Shown here: positions 1-11,590 of the stretch, piece after piece | How positions within the stretch are numbered: the first letter of the stretch is position 1 | Layout: every line of letters begins with the position of its first letter | From: Candidula unifasciata | Taxonomy: Eukaryota; Mollusca; Gastropoda; Stylommatophora; Geomitridae | Assembly (NCBI GenBank): GCA_905116865.2 | Contig: CAJHNH020008453.1 | Location: 678,114 to 742,113 of the forward strand | Reading direction: 5' to 3' | Length of the DNA stretch: 64,000 nucleotides | Made by a program: the position numbers and the translations under genes | Notes under the pieces: model-generated | What the model saw: only the letters and a program-made list of their open reading frames with translations | Told to the model about the DNA's origin: nothing | Database searches by the model: none

Positions 1-2
1 GA

Positions 3-251
3 ACCACACCATGCCTGCAATACATAAAGAAGCAACAAATAGAGTGGTTTGGCCACTTGATGCGAATTCAAACCGACCAACTGCCTCTACGAGCATACAA
101 CGAACAGCACTACTGCCCTAGAGCAAGAGGCAGACCGAGAGTACGATGGATAGAAAATATATCAGAGATCCTGAGGCAACACGGACTAACAACAACACGT
201 GCAACACACCTGGCCAAGGATAGAAAACTGCGACTCCCCACTACGCTGTGA
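3..251 (+). pseudogene. C-terminal end of a LINE reverse transcriptase (RTE-like)
   Basis: The frame is open from the window edge to a stop at 249-251 and reads as the extreme C-terminus of a non-LTR retrotransposon endonuclease/RT polyprotein. It has the W-F-G-H-L-M-R box, then R-G-R-P-R-V-R-W, then A-K-D-R near the end, the usual post-RT tail of RTE-type LINEs. The rest of the gene lies left of the window. It is followed 12 bp later by a pentamer repeat that would be its 3' tail, and then by a reverse-strand RNase-H LINE broken at that point. This suggests the RTE landed inside the other LINE. The class call is firm; the clade is a guess. Confidence 0.7.
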
Positions 252-262
252 GGCAATTGTGG

Positions 263-285
263 ACAAGACAAGACAAGACAAGACA
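263..285 (+). repeat. (ACAAG)n LINE 3' tail
   Basis: Four and a half copies of the pentamer acaag lie directly after the LINE C-terminal frame. Short tandem tails are the normal 3' ends of RTE-like elements. The sequence changes abruptly after 285 into the reverse-strand RNase-H LINE. Confidence 0.7.
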
Positions 286-286
286 C

Positions 287-1005
287 TGGCGTTATCTGGA
301 TAAAATATCCAAAGGATGCTCACTACCCAGGACCTCTGAAGTGATGCTTGCCACTCTGCAAGGAGCATGCCTGTCTCCACCTTTCTCATCATGGCATGCT
401 CTGTGAGTAAGTTAGAATGATAAAATGTGTGTACAGCTGATTCTCAAGCCAACAGAAGGCTGCAGTGACTGCCTCCACCTCCATTCTCAAACTGGACGTT
501 GTGATATCATATGCCAGGCTTTGTTGCGCCAAGCGACGTCTATTCGCCTTTGCTATGAACCCCCATGCACTTTGTCTGCCCCTCACCACAGAGCCATCTG
601 TATATGCAATCACATCACTTGGGCGATAATTGTCATGAATCATTTGTTGAACTTCTGATTCTGCAGTTCCAGCTGGCTAGTCCCTGCACTCATGTCCCAA
701 AGTAATTAGTTCCCTACACAGGTCTGAAACATGATCAGACACTTTTACCAACTCCTCTCCTCGTTTGAATTTATTAAACATGCACACATGTCTAATTGTG
801 TCTTCAGCTTGCGTCATCCAAGACCTTCCTCTTTTCAGTCTGTGACCCTGAGCTCTATCCTGAGCTTTATGTAGGAGGTGCCTCTTGTCCGCAGTTACTC
901 TGAAATATGACTCTGCTTGCAGAACGTTGAGCCTTTCTGCTGAGTAGGTGAGAAATGTGTGAACCACACATTGATCAGTGTTTCCTCCCTCCATTAGTAT
1001 ATCTT
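287..1005 (-). pseudogene. RNase-H LINE: linker and RNase H domain fragment
   Basis: Reverse-strand remnant of the LINE that recurs through the window. Read from 994 downward it gives the RT-to-RNase H linker (V-L-Q-A-E-S-Y-F-R, then R-G-R-S-W-M-T-Q-A-E-D-T-I-R). RNase H follows at about 640-389 with T-D-G-S-V (first Asp), M-E-V-E-A-V-T-A-A-F (Glu) and a degenerate T-Y-S-Q-S where the second Asp (T-D-S) belongs. A last piece at 392-290 (M-M-R-K-V-E-T-G) is in another frame. It stops before the G-N-E-x-A-D-R box, so the 3' end is missing, probably displaced by the LINE at 3-285. RNase H would degrade template RNA during reverse transcription. Frameshifts make this copy dead. Confidence 0.75.
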
Positions 1006-1929
1006 ACATGTATACAGTTATTAGTATTGGTTTTGATTTATAAAAAAAAAGAGCTGTTGAGCTCTCACTGTCTCACAGTCTGGTATTTTTTGGAAATGGC
1101 ATTTCAAGAGTGAGCTTAGTTTCTTTATTGGCAAGTTGAACAAATACTGAAAGTACACCTCATTTCAACATATGCTGTCATTTGTTTTGTGCTGCAACAC
1201 ATCACACGACTTTGAGTGTTTATAAGTGTATCAATGAGTTAATTAATGTATATTTTATTGTTAACTTTATTTTGTATTAATTTTTAGTGTGTGACTTTTT
1301 CCTGACTATTATTTTCTGGGTCACTGCTTCTTTTCATTATTTACCTGTCTCTGTCTTTCCATTTGGTGCTATCCCCACTGTATTTCCTCTCCTGTGATAT
1401 TTTATGGCTCTGCTCGTGACGAGCTGGTCTGGACTAGTTTCTTACCTATTAATTTTTGCTTTGTATTAGCAATATTATTGAAATTCTTATATTTTACTTT
1501 TTGCTTTACTATCGCAATATTATGAATTTATTATTAGGAATAAAGTGAAAGATGATTAATGACAATTTGGAGGATCAACTCAGAGTTAGCACCCCTTTTT
1601 AGTACTACCTACTTCCTTTTTTAAATCAGACGCTGTTGAGTGAGGATCTGGTGTCTTTCCTCCTCAACTGACTCAGTTTACTACAGTTGGTAGTCAGTGC
1701 TGAAGTCTAATTGTCTGTCTGAAATCCCTATCAGGGGTTCCAGGTGGAAGTTCCAGAAGTGAGTTCCAGCATAGCTGCAGGTGCCTGACTGTCTAGACTG
1801 GACTAGAAGATTCAACCTGCCTGAATTGTCTCCAGTGCTATGCAAGAAGCCCATCCAAGGAGCACAAACAACAAATGAATAGACATATCAATCCACTATG
1901 TCAACCATCAATTATTAATTGTTCCCCTA
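1006..1929. other. Non-coding AT-rich stretch
   Basis: No credible coding frame, tRNA or element end was found. The sequence is AT-rich with short homopolymers and no clear repeat partner in the window. Confidence 0.5.
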
Positions 1930-1936
1930 GTCCCAT

Positions 1937-3466
1937 TTCTTCTTCTTCTTCTTCTTGTTCACTGGCTGTGAATTCCAGCGGAAAGTCCCGGTTGTTCATC
2001 CAGTTGAACTTTTGGCTTTTACCTAGACCTGAGTTTTGCACGTACATCCGTTTTACTGGCTTATTTGTTTGCAGGTATCATTCCCCGCCTCTCCCGTGGA
2101 TGTACTCCGGCTTCGAGGGAAGACATCAAACCTATCTCTAGGTTCTGGTAATCTGGTAATCCAAGTTTCAGCTTCATAGCAAACGGGTCACCCCACATAT
2201 GCTCTGCTCCTGTGCCAACGAAAAACAAAAGCAGCTCACATTGTCACGCCATGCACTCAACTCAGAAGCTGGGCGACGAAACTACGTTTCTCTAGGTTCA
2301 CTGTGGCCATTGTTTTGCGTGGGTCAAGATGTTGCCTCATTTCTGTGGTGTCCTCTTTGACCCTTCACAGGTGTGGCCCCCGGAGAACCCCCCCCCCCCC
2401 CCCACCCCTTAGGGCAGCCCTAGGTAGAATGGTCAGCCCTCTGAGGAAGGCAGGGGCAGATCATGGGCATTCCCCGCCATCCAAGGAGGCTTCCATAAAT
2501 GCAGAGCCGACACATTATGCGCTGATTCTGGGCTCACCTGAGGAATCGTCACGTTATGCACATGACTGCTTAACCTCACAACCGTATATTAAGCTTCCCG
2601 CGCTACTAGGCTGCGCCTTGCGGAGATTAGCGGGAAGAGGCCCGCAGGTTCAGGACTTTTGCGGCCACACAAATAGGTACATTCTTCTTCATCACACGTT
2701 AGACACCTTTAACAATGTTTCAACTGTGCCCTTAGCACAACAGAATGGGGAAGCATGCATCAGGCGTAGCTTCACCTGTTTGGTCCCAACACTCGGGCGA
2801 GTGGGCCCGTGTATCGGATATTCTGACTTTTTCCTAATCGGTACGATTTATGATGGTTGGACTTTGAGCTTGCTTATGTGCCGTAGGATCTAACTTTGTC
2901 AGACATTATTGCCTAGCCGAAAGATGCAAAGTTACTGTCATGGTGTACCTCAGCACGGTAACGACGCTGAGGATCGACAGAGGATGTACGTAGGTAGGAT
3001 CTTACTGTGAGAAACAGCCCACAAGAGATGTTACTTGTCTTGGCTGCGGGTAAATCTCTCGGTCAAGGGTTGAGTCTCAGCAGCACAGTTTTCCATTCGC
3101 TCCGCAGACTTTTAACAGAGAGTTGTCATTTGGTGGTACATTTGGCAAGCAGACTTTACTCATGTTCTGAATGAGTTTTGATAGACATTTCACCCTTGCG
3201 TTTGGGGGCGGGCTGATGAGACCCAGAAAGGACACTACACCTCTGGGGGCCGCCAGCTCCGAGATACCCTGCCAACTCTGTTAATGCTCATATGAGACAT
3301 TATTTGTGGCGCACGACGGAGACGTGCAGCAGGAGTCTTGCATAAGGTTCTGTAAAACCAGAACAGTGAAGGACTGGGGCCCGAGTGAGGTACGGAGTTT
3401 CTCCTTAGACACACCACATCAGACTTAACTTTCCCTAACGCCTATGACCAAAATCACCGCGCCACT
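1937..3466 (-). mobile_element. (GAA)n-tailed retroposon, copy A
   Basis: Homologous over its whole length to 5522-6868. The left end is a (TTC)n run (1938-1957), a (GAA)n tail on the minus strand, so the minus strand should be the sense strand. gtcccat occurs on both sides (1930-1936 and 3467-3473), a plausible but short target duplication. Copy A has about 140 extra bases (roughly 2150-2290) bounded by a repeated ctctaggttc and absent from copy B, plus a poly-C run near 2393-2410. A plus-strand frame is open at 2303-2893; see the finding on its conservation. No RT motif was recognised, so the family is unknown. Confidence 0.65.
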
Positions 3467-3473
3467 GTCCCAT

Positions 3474-4389
3474 GATTTAATTTCCAGTTTAAATACACAA
3501 TTGTTTTATTGTTATTCCAGTTTTGTGGCGTTTATTTTACCAGTGTATATCATTGAGCAAGAGTTGGTATATTTAAATATACAATTTATTAACAGTGGGA
3601 AATCAGATGTGGGCAAACCCCGAAACCTCTACTATAACCTCAAGGCTGGAAGAAATATAATTTTTTAGGATGTTTCACTGTTTGTGATTCCCTCTGTAGA
3701 CTGCACATAATGCATTCGTTAGATTAAAGCTAACTAATCTGTCACAAAGTGGGATGCTCGTCCAGAATAAAAACCTGACGCCACAAAGTCAATAATAGGC
3801 CTGAAATTGACATTATATATGTTTTCTTGTCGTGACATTGTTCCTGATGTATCCCTAGACAACAGCATTATTTTTTTAATATTTTGTGTTCAAATGTGCA
3901 GCAATCTGTGAGTGATTGTACGGCGTATGCTTATAGAACACTGGAGGCACAGAGTCATATTAGGTACTAATTAGCCTGTTGAAGTTTTTTATATTTAACT
4001 TAGGTAATTAGTTAACTGTATTTTACAATTAGTTTTGACTGTTCACTGAGAGTAAGAATTTTTAAGATATAATAGGCTGAATTTTTTTTTTAATTCCTAG
4101 ATTAATTGTTGCTCATAAAGCTAAGGACTGGTGGAAATGGACTGAAAGGTGGCATTGCTGTTTTTTTTTTATCTTGATTGATATATTGAATATGTAATGT
4201 ATTATTTAATTGATGCATATGCTTACTAACCCTCTACTGATATAATTTTCTGAGTCTTGTCTAGTACTCAATAATTTCATAAGCAGTCAAAGGTGATAAT
4301 TTGCAAACTCCAATAGTATAAATGAAATGGCAACATAAAATTCACTATTGATCAAGAGCATGATCTACATAAATATGTCTCTAATTTTT
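3474..4389. repeat. AT-rich DNA with a diverged dispersed repeat
   Basis: About 3500-3720 is similar to 37540-37745. Both share a 'gagcaa...ttggt/attgt', then 'aatcagat...gcaaacc', then 'ttttaggatgttt...attccctctgta.actg' order of blocks. The rest to 4389 is AT-rich with poly-T runs, and I see no gene in it. Confidence 0.45.
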
Positions 4390-5509
4390 TGAATGCCAAA
4401 TCTCAACTAGAAGTTTATATGGGTGTCTAAGGGAGGGGAGCAGATTCTATAGATTGGTTCCTTCGAAGTATAGAAATAGGAAAGTCTTGCAAACTCACAG
4501 GTATTAAACTGCTAGAGTGTGTGGCAGAGAAAGTCATTGAAGACTGGGAGTGGCAATTGGAATGTGACAGATGGCACAGCATGCATGAGCTAGATGTGAT
4601 GAAAGGGGAGTTGAATATGTTCAGTGGAACCAGAAAGCCTTTCCTACTAGGCCTTTCCAATAAAGGGGGATGATCAAAACCACAGAGCCAAACACTCCAA
4701 TGTCAGCTAAAAATGCATTTTAAAGTACCAGCATCAGTCAATTTACATCAGCAAAAAAAGAAAGAACCTGCAAATAAAAACCCTGGTAGAGAATGTGAGA
4801 TCCTTGGCAGCTAACAAGAGATCTGCAGCTGCAGTGACCGCTAGTGGGCTAGCGATCACAAAACTTGAGTTCACTAAAGGTGAGGGTTTCTGTCAAGACA
4901 GTCATTCCTTGGCAGAAATAAACAGCATTTTTCCCAATCAGAACCCCATTTTAGATAATCTTAATTTATCTAGAAGCTTGCATAGCAAATAAACTTTCAG
5001 TAAGGTAGGTGGAGACACGGAAGACTTAAGCTCTATGCTGAAGACAATATTCTGTAAAGCAGAGCCTGTTTATATCCATGCTTCCACTACTTATTTTCAC
5101 CCGCATTCGGTAGGAAGTTATGTGCTAGATAAAGACATAGATTTTCCCAGTAAGTCGAGTGATATCCTGAAGTCTACTGAGAGAAGTAAAATTACATTTC
5201 AGTCCTGCTCACAAGTTAAGAGAAAATAGTCTCAGGCTTCAGATAATTCACTGAGATCTCAGGGTATGTTGTTGTGTCCCCTCAGAACCAAGGGCAAGCA
5301 CAAATTGGACTACCTGATGACTGCAAATAAGCAGGAGATGAGAGAGCAGAGGTCTCGCATCTTTGTTCAATCCAAGATGAACCAACCAAAGAATGTTAGG
5401 ACACCTCTTCTGAAAAGAGATGTGTGTTCCACCAAAACCAGACCGATAGCTAACAAGCTAACTAGGTCTACTAAGAACCCCTTAAAGAGTGAACTTCTTA
5501 AGCACAGGT
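4390..5509 (+). pseudogene. Decayed coding-like stretch, unknown protein
   Basis: A frame reading D-W-F-L-R-S-I-E-I-G-K through K-P-F-L-L-G-L-S-N-K (about 4430-4670) is open for roughly 75 codons with protein-like composition. From 4795 another frame stays open to 5509 apart from two stops (about 4990 and 5227), encoding a Ser/Lys/Asn-rich, probably disordered sequence. The frame is cut by retroposon copy B at 5510-5521. After the second target-duplication copy the same phase resumes for about 12 codons up to a donor-like cctg|gtaagg near 6913-6919. It could be an old exon or a decayed TE gene. No family was recognised. Confidence 0.3.
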
Positions 5510-5521
5510 CTTTTACCAGTT

Positions 5522-6868
5522 CTTCTTCTTGTTCACCGGCTGTGAATTCCGGCGGTAAGTCGCAGTTGTTCGTCCAAATGGACTTTTGGCTTTTACCTTG
5601 ACCTGAGTTTTGTGTGTACATCCATTTTACTGTCTTATTTGTTTGCAGTCCTCGTTCCCTGCCTCACCGGCAGATGTACTCCGACTTCGAGGGAAGACGT
5701 CAAGCCTATTTCTAGGTTGACTGTGGCCATTGTTTTGTGTGGGTCGAGATGTTGCCTAATTTGTGTGGTGTCCTCTTTGACCTTTAACAGGTGTGGCCCC
5801 CGGAATATCCTCCTTAAGGCAGCCCTATGTAGAATTTTCAGCCCTCAAGGGAAGGCAGGGGCAGATCATGGGCATTCCCCGCCAACCAAGGAGGCTTCCA
5901 TAAATGCAGAGCCGACACATGATGCTCTGGTTCTGGGCTCATCCAAGGAATCGTCACGTCCTGCCCATAACTGCTTAACCTCACAACCGTGTATTGAGCT
6001 TCCCGCGCTACAAGGCTGCGCTCTCCGGAGATCAGCGGGGAGCAGCCCGCAGGTCCAGGACTTTTGTGGCCAGAAAAATAGGTACATTCTTTTTCATTGT
6101 ACGTTAGACACCTTTAACGTTGTTTCAGCTGTGCCCTTAGCACGACAGAATGGGGAAGCAAAATGCGTCGGGCCTGGCTTCACCTGTTTGGTCCCAACAC
6201 TCGGGCGAGTGGGACCGGTGGATACGGACATTTGGACTTTTTCCTATTCGGTACAAATTATGATCGTCAGACTTTGAGCTTGCATGTGTGCCGTGGGGTT
6301 TAACTTTGTCGGACATTATTTCCTAGCCAGCAAGTTGCTGCCGTGGTGTACCTCAGCGCGGTGACAACGACACTGAGGATTGACAGAGGATGTACGTAGG
6401 TAGGATCTTGCTGCGAGAAATCGCCCACAAGAGATGTTACTCGTCTTGGCTGCGGGTAAATCTCTCGGTCAAGGGTTGAGTCTCAGCAGCACAGTTTTCC
6501 ATTCGCTCCTGAATTTTAACCGAGAGTTGTCATTTGATGGTACATTTGGCAAGCAATCCTTACTCGTGTTCCGAATGAGTTTTGTTAGACTTTTCACCCA
6601 TGCGTTTGGGGGCGGGCTGGTGAGAGCCAGGAGGGGCACTACACCTCTAGGGGCCGCCAGCTCCGAGATCCCCTGCCAACTCTGTTAATGCTCATTTGAG
6701 ACATTATCCGTGGCGCACGACGGGGACGTGCAGCAGGAGTCTTGCATGAGGTTCCGTAAAACCAGAACAGTGAAGGACTGGCGACCGAGTGGGGTACGGA
6801 ATATCTCCTTATACACATCACATCAGACTTAACTTCCCCTCATGCCTGTGACCGAAATCACCGCGCCA
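5522..6868 (-). mobile_element. (GAA)n-tailed retroposon, copy B
   Basis: Flanked by a perfect 12-bp target-site duplication, cttttaccagtt (5510-5521 and 6869-6880). It begins with a short (TTC)n run, which is a (GAA)n tail on the minus strand, and shares its body with copy A. Long exact target duplications plus a simple tail indicate target-primed reverse transcription. It inserted in the decayed coding-like stretch at 4390-5509. The 1,347-bp body carries an open plus-strand frame at 5612-6277 corresponding to the one in copy A. No RT, endonuclease or tRNA head was recognised, so it may be the 3' part of an unrecognised LINE or a non-autonomous retroposon. Confidence 0.75.
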
Positions 6869-6880
6869 CTTTTACCAGTT

Positions 6881-7418
6881 CAGTTTGGAACATTAATGAT
6901 CCCAATCCTAAACCTGGTAAGGCTTAGGCCGAATCCTCTGCAACCAGGCCAGAAACTTCAGTCTGTGCCAGTTTCAGATGAAACCCACAAGACCCAGTCT
7001 ATGACTGACACTGCTGGGTCTGTACACCATCATAAGCAGCGCTCACCTTTTCAACCATGTAAAGCTGGCCAGACAGTTTTATGGAGAAGACGCACTCAGA
7101 CAAATATTGGGAAAATTGATTTGACCTTCCTCTCATGCCATTATTTCTCTGCTAAGATTTTTCCTCTTCAGAGAAGCACAGTCCCCTTGCCTTTCTCTGA
7201 GAAAAAAACTTCGATATGCTAATTGCAGTCTGTCATATCTGCTTGGAAGGGGCTTCAAATCCTGGTCAGTTGCTGAGGAGAAATTTTCTTTTCCTTGGAG
7301 ATACCATAACAGATTAATTAGGAGTAAGGAGGTAATTTAGCAGGTAGATACAAAGTAGCAGAAACTGTATCCAACAGCTGTAGTTTTCTGATGAATTCCA
7401 TCTTTCTGTAATATGCGA
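6881..7418 (+). other. Continuation of the interrupted coding-like region; otherwise non-coding
   Basis: Directly after the retroposon, the phase of the upstream coding-like frame continues for about 12 codons and then meets a donor-like gtaagg. A different plus frame is open at about 6842-7222 with no recognisable domain. Nothing else is seen. Confidence 0.25.
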
Positions 7419-8030
7419 GCAGCATGAGAGATGCTGTGGCGAGGGCATAATCACCACAAAATCCCAGTGTATATCAATCATCCATGCTGTCTCTGTTATT
7501 AGTGTATGCCTAGGCTTTTGTGGTATTCACTCCTACACATGAGAGAAGCAGTGATTTGTATCTGAAAACAACACTGTATAACAATGATCCTTGTTGCACT
7601 TTTCCACCTGTCAGGTGGATATTTCCATAGTGTCTTTATAGAGAGTCGGTGACTGTGCCTTATGCGCTGTCGACGTGCTTCATAATGCTAACTTACTAAC
7701 TTTATAGAAACCGGAGCAGCATGAGAGAAGTGGCGAATAAGTAATCACATCAAAATACCATGGTATATCAATTACCCATGCCATCTCTGTTGTGTGTGAG
7801 CCTAAGCTTTAGTGGTATTCACTCCTACACAATAAGAGAAAAGCAGTGATATGTATCTGGAAACAACACTGTATAACAATGATACATGTTGTACTCTTCC
7901 ACCTGCCTAATGGATATTTCCATAGTGTCTTTACATATATAGCAGCAGCATGAGAGAAGCTGTGGCAAATACGTTATCAAATCAAAATTCCATGGTATAT
8001 GAATCATATATGCTATCTCTGTCTGTCAAT
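7419..8030. repeat. Tandem duplication, about 2.3 diverged units
   Basis: The marker agcatgagag starts units at 7421, 7718 and 7947. Units share 'ggtattcactcctacaca', 'caacactgtataacaatgat' and 'tggatatttccatagtgtcttta'. Unit 1 is longer because of about 70 extra bases (7640-7712). Unit 3 is partial. No coding content. Confidence 0.8.
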
Positions 8031-8403
8031 CTACCTATCATATCTGTCTGTCTCAAATCCCTTTTTTCTTAATTTTTTTTTCCAAATGTAGGAAAACCAG
8101 TGCTATTTATTGTTATCCCTCATGTATGCACAGTATCATTCAGTTGTCACCATGGCATCATGACTAGCTGACACTGTTAGGCGCTTCATGTTGTGCAGAC
8201 ATGCACATTCATACCCAGTTTTGTTTAAAAACATAGTGTCTTATCTTCTGCCTTGTATCCCCCAATGGGGCTAGGTCCTCAATCAACTCACGCCAAATCT
8301 TTATAATCATGCTATTGTACTTAGCTCTTACAGTGTCCTCTCCATCTTTTTAACTTCACTCTCTAGCTCCCTTCTGCATGTGATTTGGGGTCTTTCTTTA
8401 TTT

Positions 8404-8735
8404 GTATGCCCCTGTAGGTACCTATGCACAACTCGCTGGCAACCATAAATGTAAAGGGTTTTTGCTGAAAAGTAGTAAGTTGGGGGCCAGTTGTATTTGT
8501 TAATTAGGTCATGTCAATTCACACTGGCACATTTTTATTATCATGTTAGCCATGTTAGGATGCACAATTTGACATGCATCTTGCCAGGCTCATTGGCAGA
8601 TAACCATAAATGTATAATTTTTTGGTTGAAAATAGTAAGCAGGCGACCATTTTTTATATGTTAATTAGGCACATATTGGGCTATCCTCCGAATAACGGTC
8701 CCAAATTATAGAGGCCAAAAATATACTAATCATAT
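8404..8735. repeat. Two diverged copies of a short AT-rich repeat
   Basis: Blocks at about 8430-8510 and 8580-8670 share the order 'ggca..ataaccataaatgta', then 'gttgaaaa.tagtaag', then 'tgttaattagg'. The stretch from 8031 onward is otherwise non-coding. Confidence 0.5.
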
Positions 8736-8743
8736 GTAAATTG

Positions 8744-9289
8744 GGTTCTCCTTGCAATAATGGTCGCTACTTGGACAGCGACGGCCGCTTAGTCGGAGTT
8801 CAGTCCCCTGGCTGCAGTGCAATTACGGAGTGGACAAGGCACGAATCACAAAACAAAGTGAGTTCAACATCGCTTCTAGACCATGCGCTGCGACTTACAT
8901 TAGCGACCGCGTTCTCGCGACGCAAGACTTAGTGACTCCTGCGAATCTGTATGCCTTAATGAGCGATAAGCTTGCGTGGTTGCGGTGGCTAGCTGAGTAT
9001 AGAGTTATAAGGAACATGCAGCTATGTGGCTCGTGCAACCGTCCTATGTCGTTAGCACCTCGGCAGAACTGCTGCGACAGATACTCGTGGCATTGTCATA
9101 CTCTGTGTAGCGTTCGCAGCGGGTCGTTCGTCGCGTTACATGTGTTACCCTAACCCTAACCCTTCCCCTAATTATGTCATTTGTTTCATTCCCTCTTTTC
9201 CACTCCGTAATTGCACTGCAGCCAGGGGACTGAACTCCAACGAAGCGGCCGTCGCCGGCCAACTAGCGACCGTTATTTCAAGGAGAGCC
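8744..9289. mobile_element. Long-TIR foldback element with telomere-like motif
   Basis: The element starts GGTTCTCC and ends GGAGAGCC, with imperfect terminal inverted repeats of roughly 90 bp on each side. The inner part of each arm contains the cccctggctgcagtgcaatt block. A perfect 8-bp target-site duplication, gtaaattg, sits at 8736-8743 and 9290-9297. The 546-bp element has no transposase, so it is non-autonomous (MITE-like). Its loop contains tandem ccctaa units. Homologous arms recur at 32607-33157, and the terminal octamer recurs at 34307-35191. An 8-bp duplication fits hAT-type integrases, but the ends do not start with CA, so the superfamily is open. Confidence 0.85.
9146..9162 (-). 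repeat. Telomere-like (CCCTAA)n inside foldback element
   Basis: Nearly three units of ccctaa, the complement of the common animal telomere repeat TTAGGG, lie in the loop of the foldback element. A related, longer, degenerate array lies at about 32917-32971 inside the related element cluster. Confidence 0.75.
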
Positions 9290-9297
9290 GTAAATTG

Positions 9298-9686
9298 CGG
9301 CCTTCTGGCGACTACCGCGCGGCCTTTCGATCAACTTCGTTGATCTATCGTTAGATTTGTAATTTTAATCTCTATCTTCTTCTTCTTCTTCAGCATTCCG
9401 AGCCCTTGAGGTTCATTGCTGCAGATATCACCCGCCTCCATTCATCTCTCAGCTACTCTCAACTCTCTGGTTCATCTAGTAGTAGTAGTAAAAATGTTAA
9501 AAATTTATTGATATTAGTATTAGGTTGTTAAATACCAACTTAAACTATTTACTTACAATTTGAAAAATCTTCAAATACCCTCTAACATGCTGACTATGTG
9601 TCAACACGCCGATTCCACATAACTAAAGAAACAACCGTAGTGAAAGAATATTTTTCTTGTGCACTAACAAAACAATCTCAATTAAA
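9298..9686. other. Non-coding spacer with (TTC)n run
   Basis: Contains a short (TTC)n tract near 9375-9391 and a short (TAG/AGT)n run near 9476-9490. No gene was recognised. Confidence 0.5.
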
Positions 9687-9980
9687 CTTCCTGCCAGTGT
9701 TGCCACTTTTCTTTGACAAAAAATATCCAAAACGGTGTCAAAAAAGATCTAAATCTGCGTAGAAAAGATCTAGAAAAAACATCCAAATTTTAAAAAGTCA
9801 ACAATTACATAGCTTTTGTTATGACTTACCCTACATAATCATGTCCTCACCTTCACTGATGTCTGCTTCACAAGATCCACCGGATAAACTTAGCTTGGAT
9901 AATGAAGTTTAAGCTTCAGATCCAAAATGACCCTGGTATGCTTTAGCTGTTAAAATTTCTTTATAAGTGGAACAGTAGGC

Positions 9981-11590
9981 TTATTTCTCTAGTCTCATCA
10001 GGCCGAATTTTATTGGCACGATAGCATTTAAGAGGTCAAATTTCATCCTGTTTTTTAGGTTAGATTTGATATAATTCCTAGCACTGAAAACTCTTTCTAC
10101 GTCAGCATTTGAGTGGGGTAGTATTATGGCAGACATGGCGCTTTAAAGAGCTTACAGAATGGACTGTTTGAATAGGCATCTTTAAATTGTCTCACTTCAC
10201 TCCAAAACGCTTTAGTTTCTGTTTTGTTTGTCCATTCAGCTAACTTTATTTTGGTTAACTGATATTCTACTTCCGCGACACTATTATCAGTAGCCCCTAA
10301 AAATTTCATAACTTTACAATATTTAGGTATGTCCTTTATTGGCTGAAGTATGTTGCTCACAGAAAAAAGTGAAATATTTTTCAAAACATCTAGATTTTCA
10401 GGAAGTCTCTGCTTCAATTGCTACAATAATGAGGTAAGGAAATCTTGACAGCGTTTTCTTAAGTTGTTCTCTTCATTCTCTGTTAACAGTCCTTTTGTTT
10501 TTAAATCATCAATTTTTGATTCGATTTAATATCCAAGGTGTGGCTTAGGAGCCAAATAGCTCTCTATAGTGCAAGTGAGCAAATCAGCTTTAGAAGTTGT
10601 CAACACCAGTCCTTTACCGAGTGAAATAGCAAGGTGAGATCATCAAGTAATTTAACTTTATCAACAAGTTTAGATTCGAACAGTTTATTAACTTTTTGCA
10701 CTTCCATTAGAATAGGTTATAAAAAGAGAATGAATGACAAATTTTTTTCATCACTCTACATTCCATATAGTATTTCAGCTGTGTAGCACTTTTCACTTTG
10801 TCTTGTTATTTCAAAGTGTGTTTTCAACTACAGCCATTGCTTCATAATTCTTTCAACAGCTGGTTAAATTGATAACCATCTAGTTTTGCAATCTGACAGA
10901 ATTTTCGGTGGTGTGGAACCATCACTCAAGGCTGTATATAATGTATTGTATTGCTGTTGTCTGACAAATGATTTGGAAAACCAGTAAAGTGTTTCAGCAA
11001 TAAGGTATTCCAAATTCCTTGGTAAATATTTAAATGAAGCATGTGATAATGCTGGCTGCAATGAATGACGCATACATTTTATAAGTATTAAAGATGGGTT
11101 AGCTTCCTTCAACTTGGCATAAACGCTATTGTTTATACCAACCATCACTGAGGCATTATCAGTACCAATTACAGCCAAATTCTTCATTCCTAACTGTTTG
11201 CTATTTAAAAGGTCCTTCAGTTCCTAAACTATACTTTCTACACCACACTTTTCAAATTGAACTAGTCCAAGATTTTTTACAAATCGATTAAATGGTCACA
11301 ATTTGAAATTGCGCAGTGACAAATTAAAAACATTGCGACTGATACCTCAACTTTTGATGATTCATTTATCAGTATAGTTCTGAAAACAGAGGTCAGCGGT
11401 GTAATATCTTTAAATGAAACTGCCGTTTTATGCTTTTTTAGTCTCTGCATGACTTTTTGAGTTTTGTATTTTCGCTTTAATTTCACACTTGCAGTACTTA
11501 CCACAAGCTTTGGTCATATCCCCAGTTTTTAATTTTGTCATCATGCAACCACTCTTTCCAAATTTTTTGCTCATAATTTACTTTTGGCAT
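9981..11590 (-). pseudogene. hAT transposase (BED-type finger, hATC), disrupted
   Basis: The start is taken at 11590 because the N-terminus then reads as a BED-like finger in pieces: W-K-E-W-L, then C-K-Y-C, then H-A-E-T-K-K-H. The middle (11187-10864) carries G-T-D-N-A-S-V-M-V-G and C-M-R-H-S-L, typical of the hAT RNase H-like core, ending with K-T-R-W-L-S. The C-terminus (about 10130-9984) has L-P-H-S-N-A-D-V-E-R-V-F-S and L-K-N-R-M, the hATC dimerisation signature. At roughly 1.6 kb the length is near normal for the family. Several frameshifts and stops separate the pieces. It would cut and paste the flanking element; this copy cannot. Confidence 0.88.

Noticed and set aside
9140..9170. 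True telomere or chromosome end
   Set aside because: Only a few hexamers, inside a foldback element with target duplication, and flanked by unique DNA.
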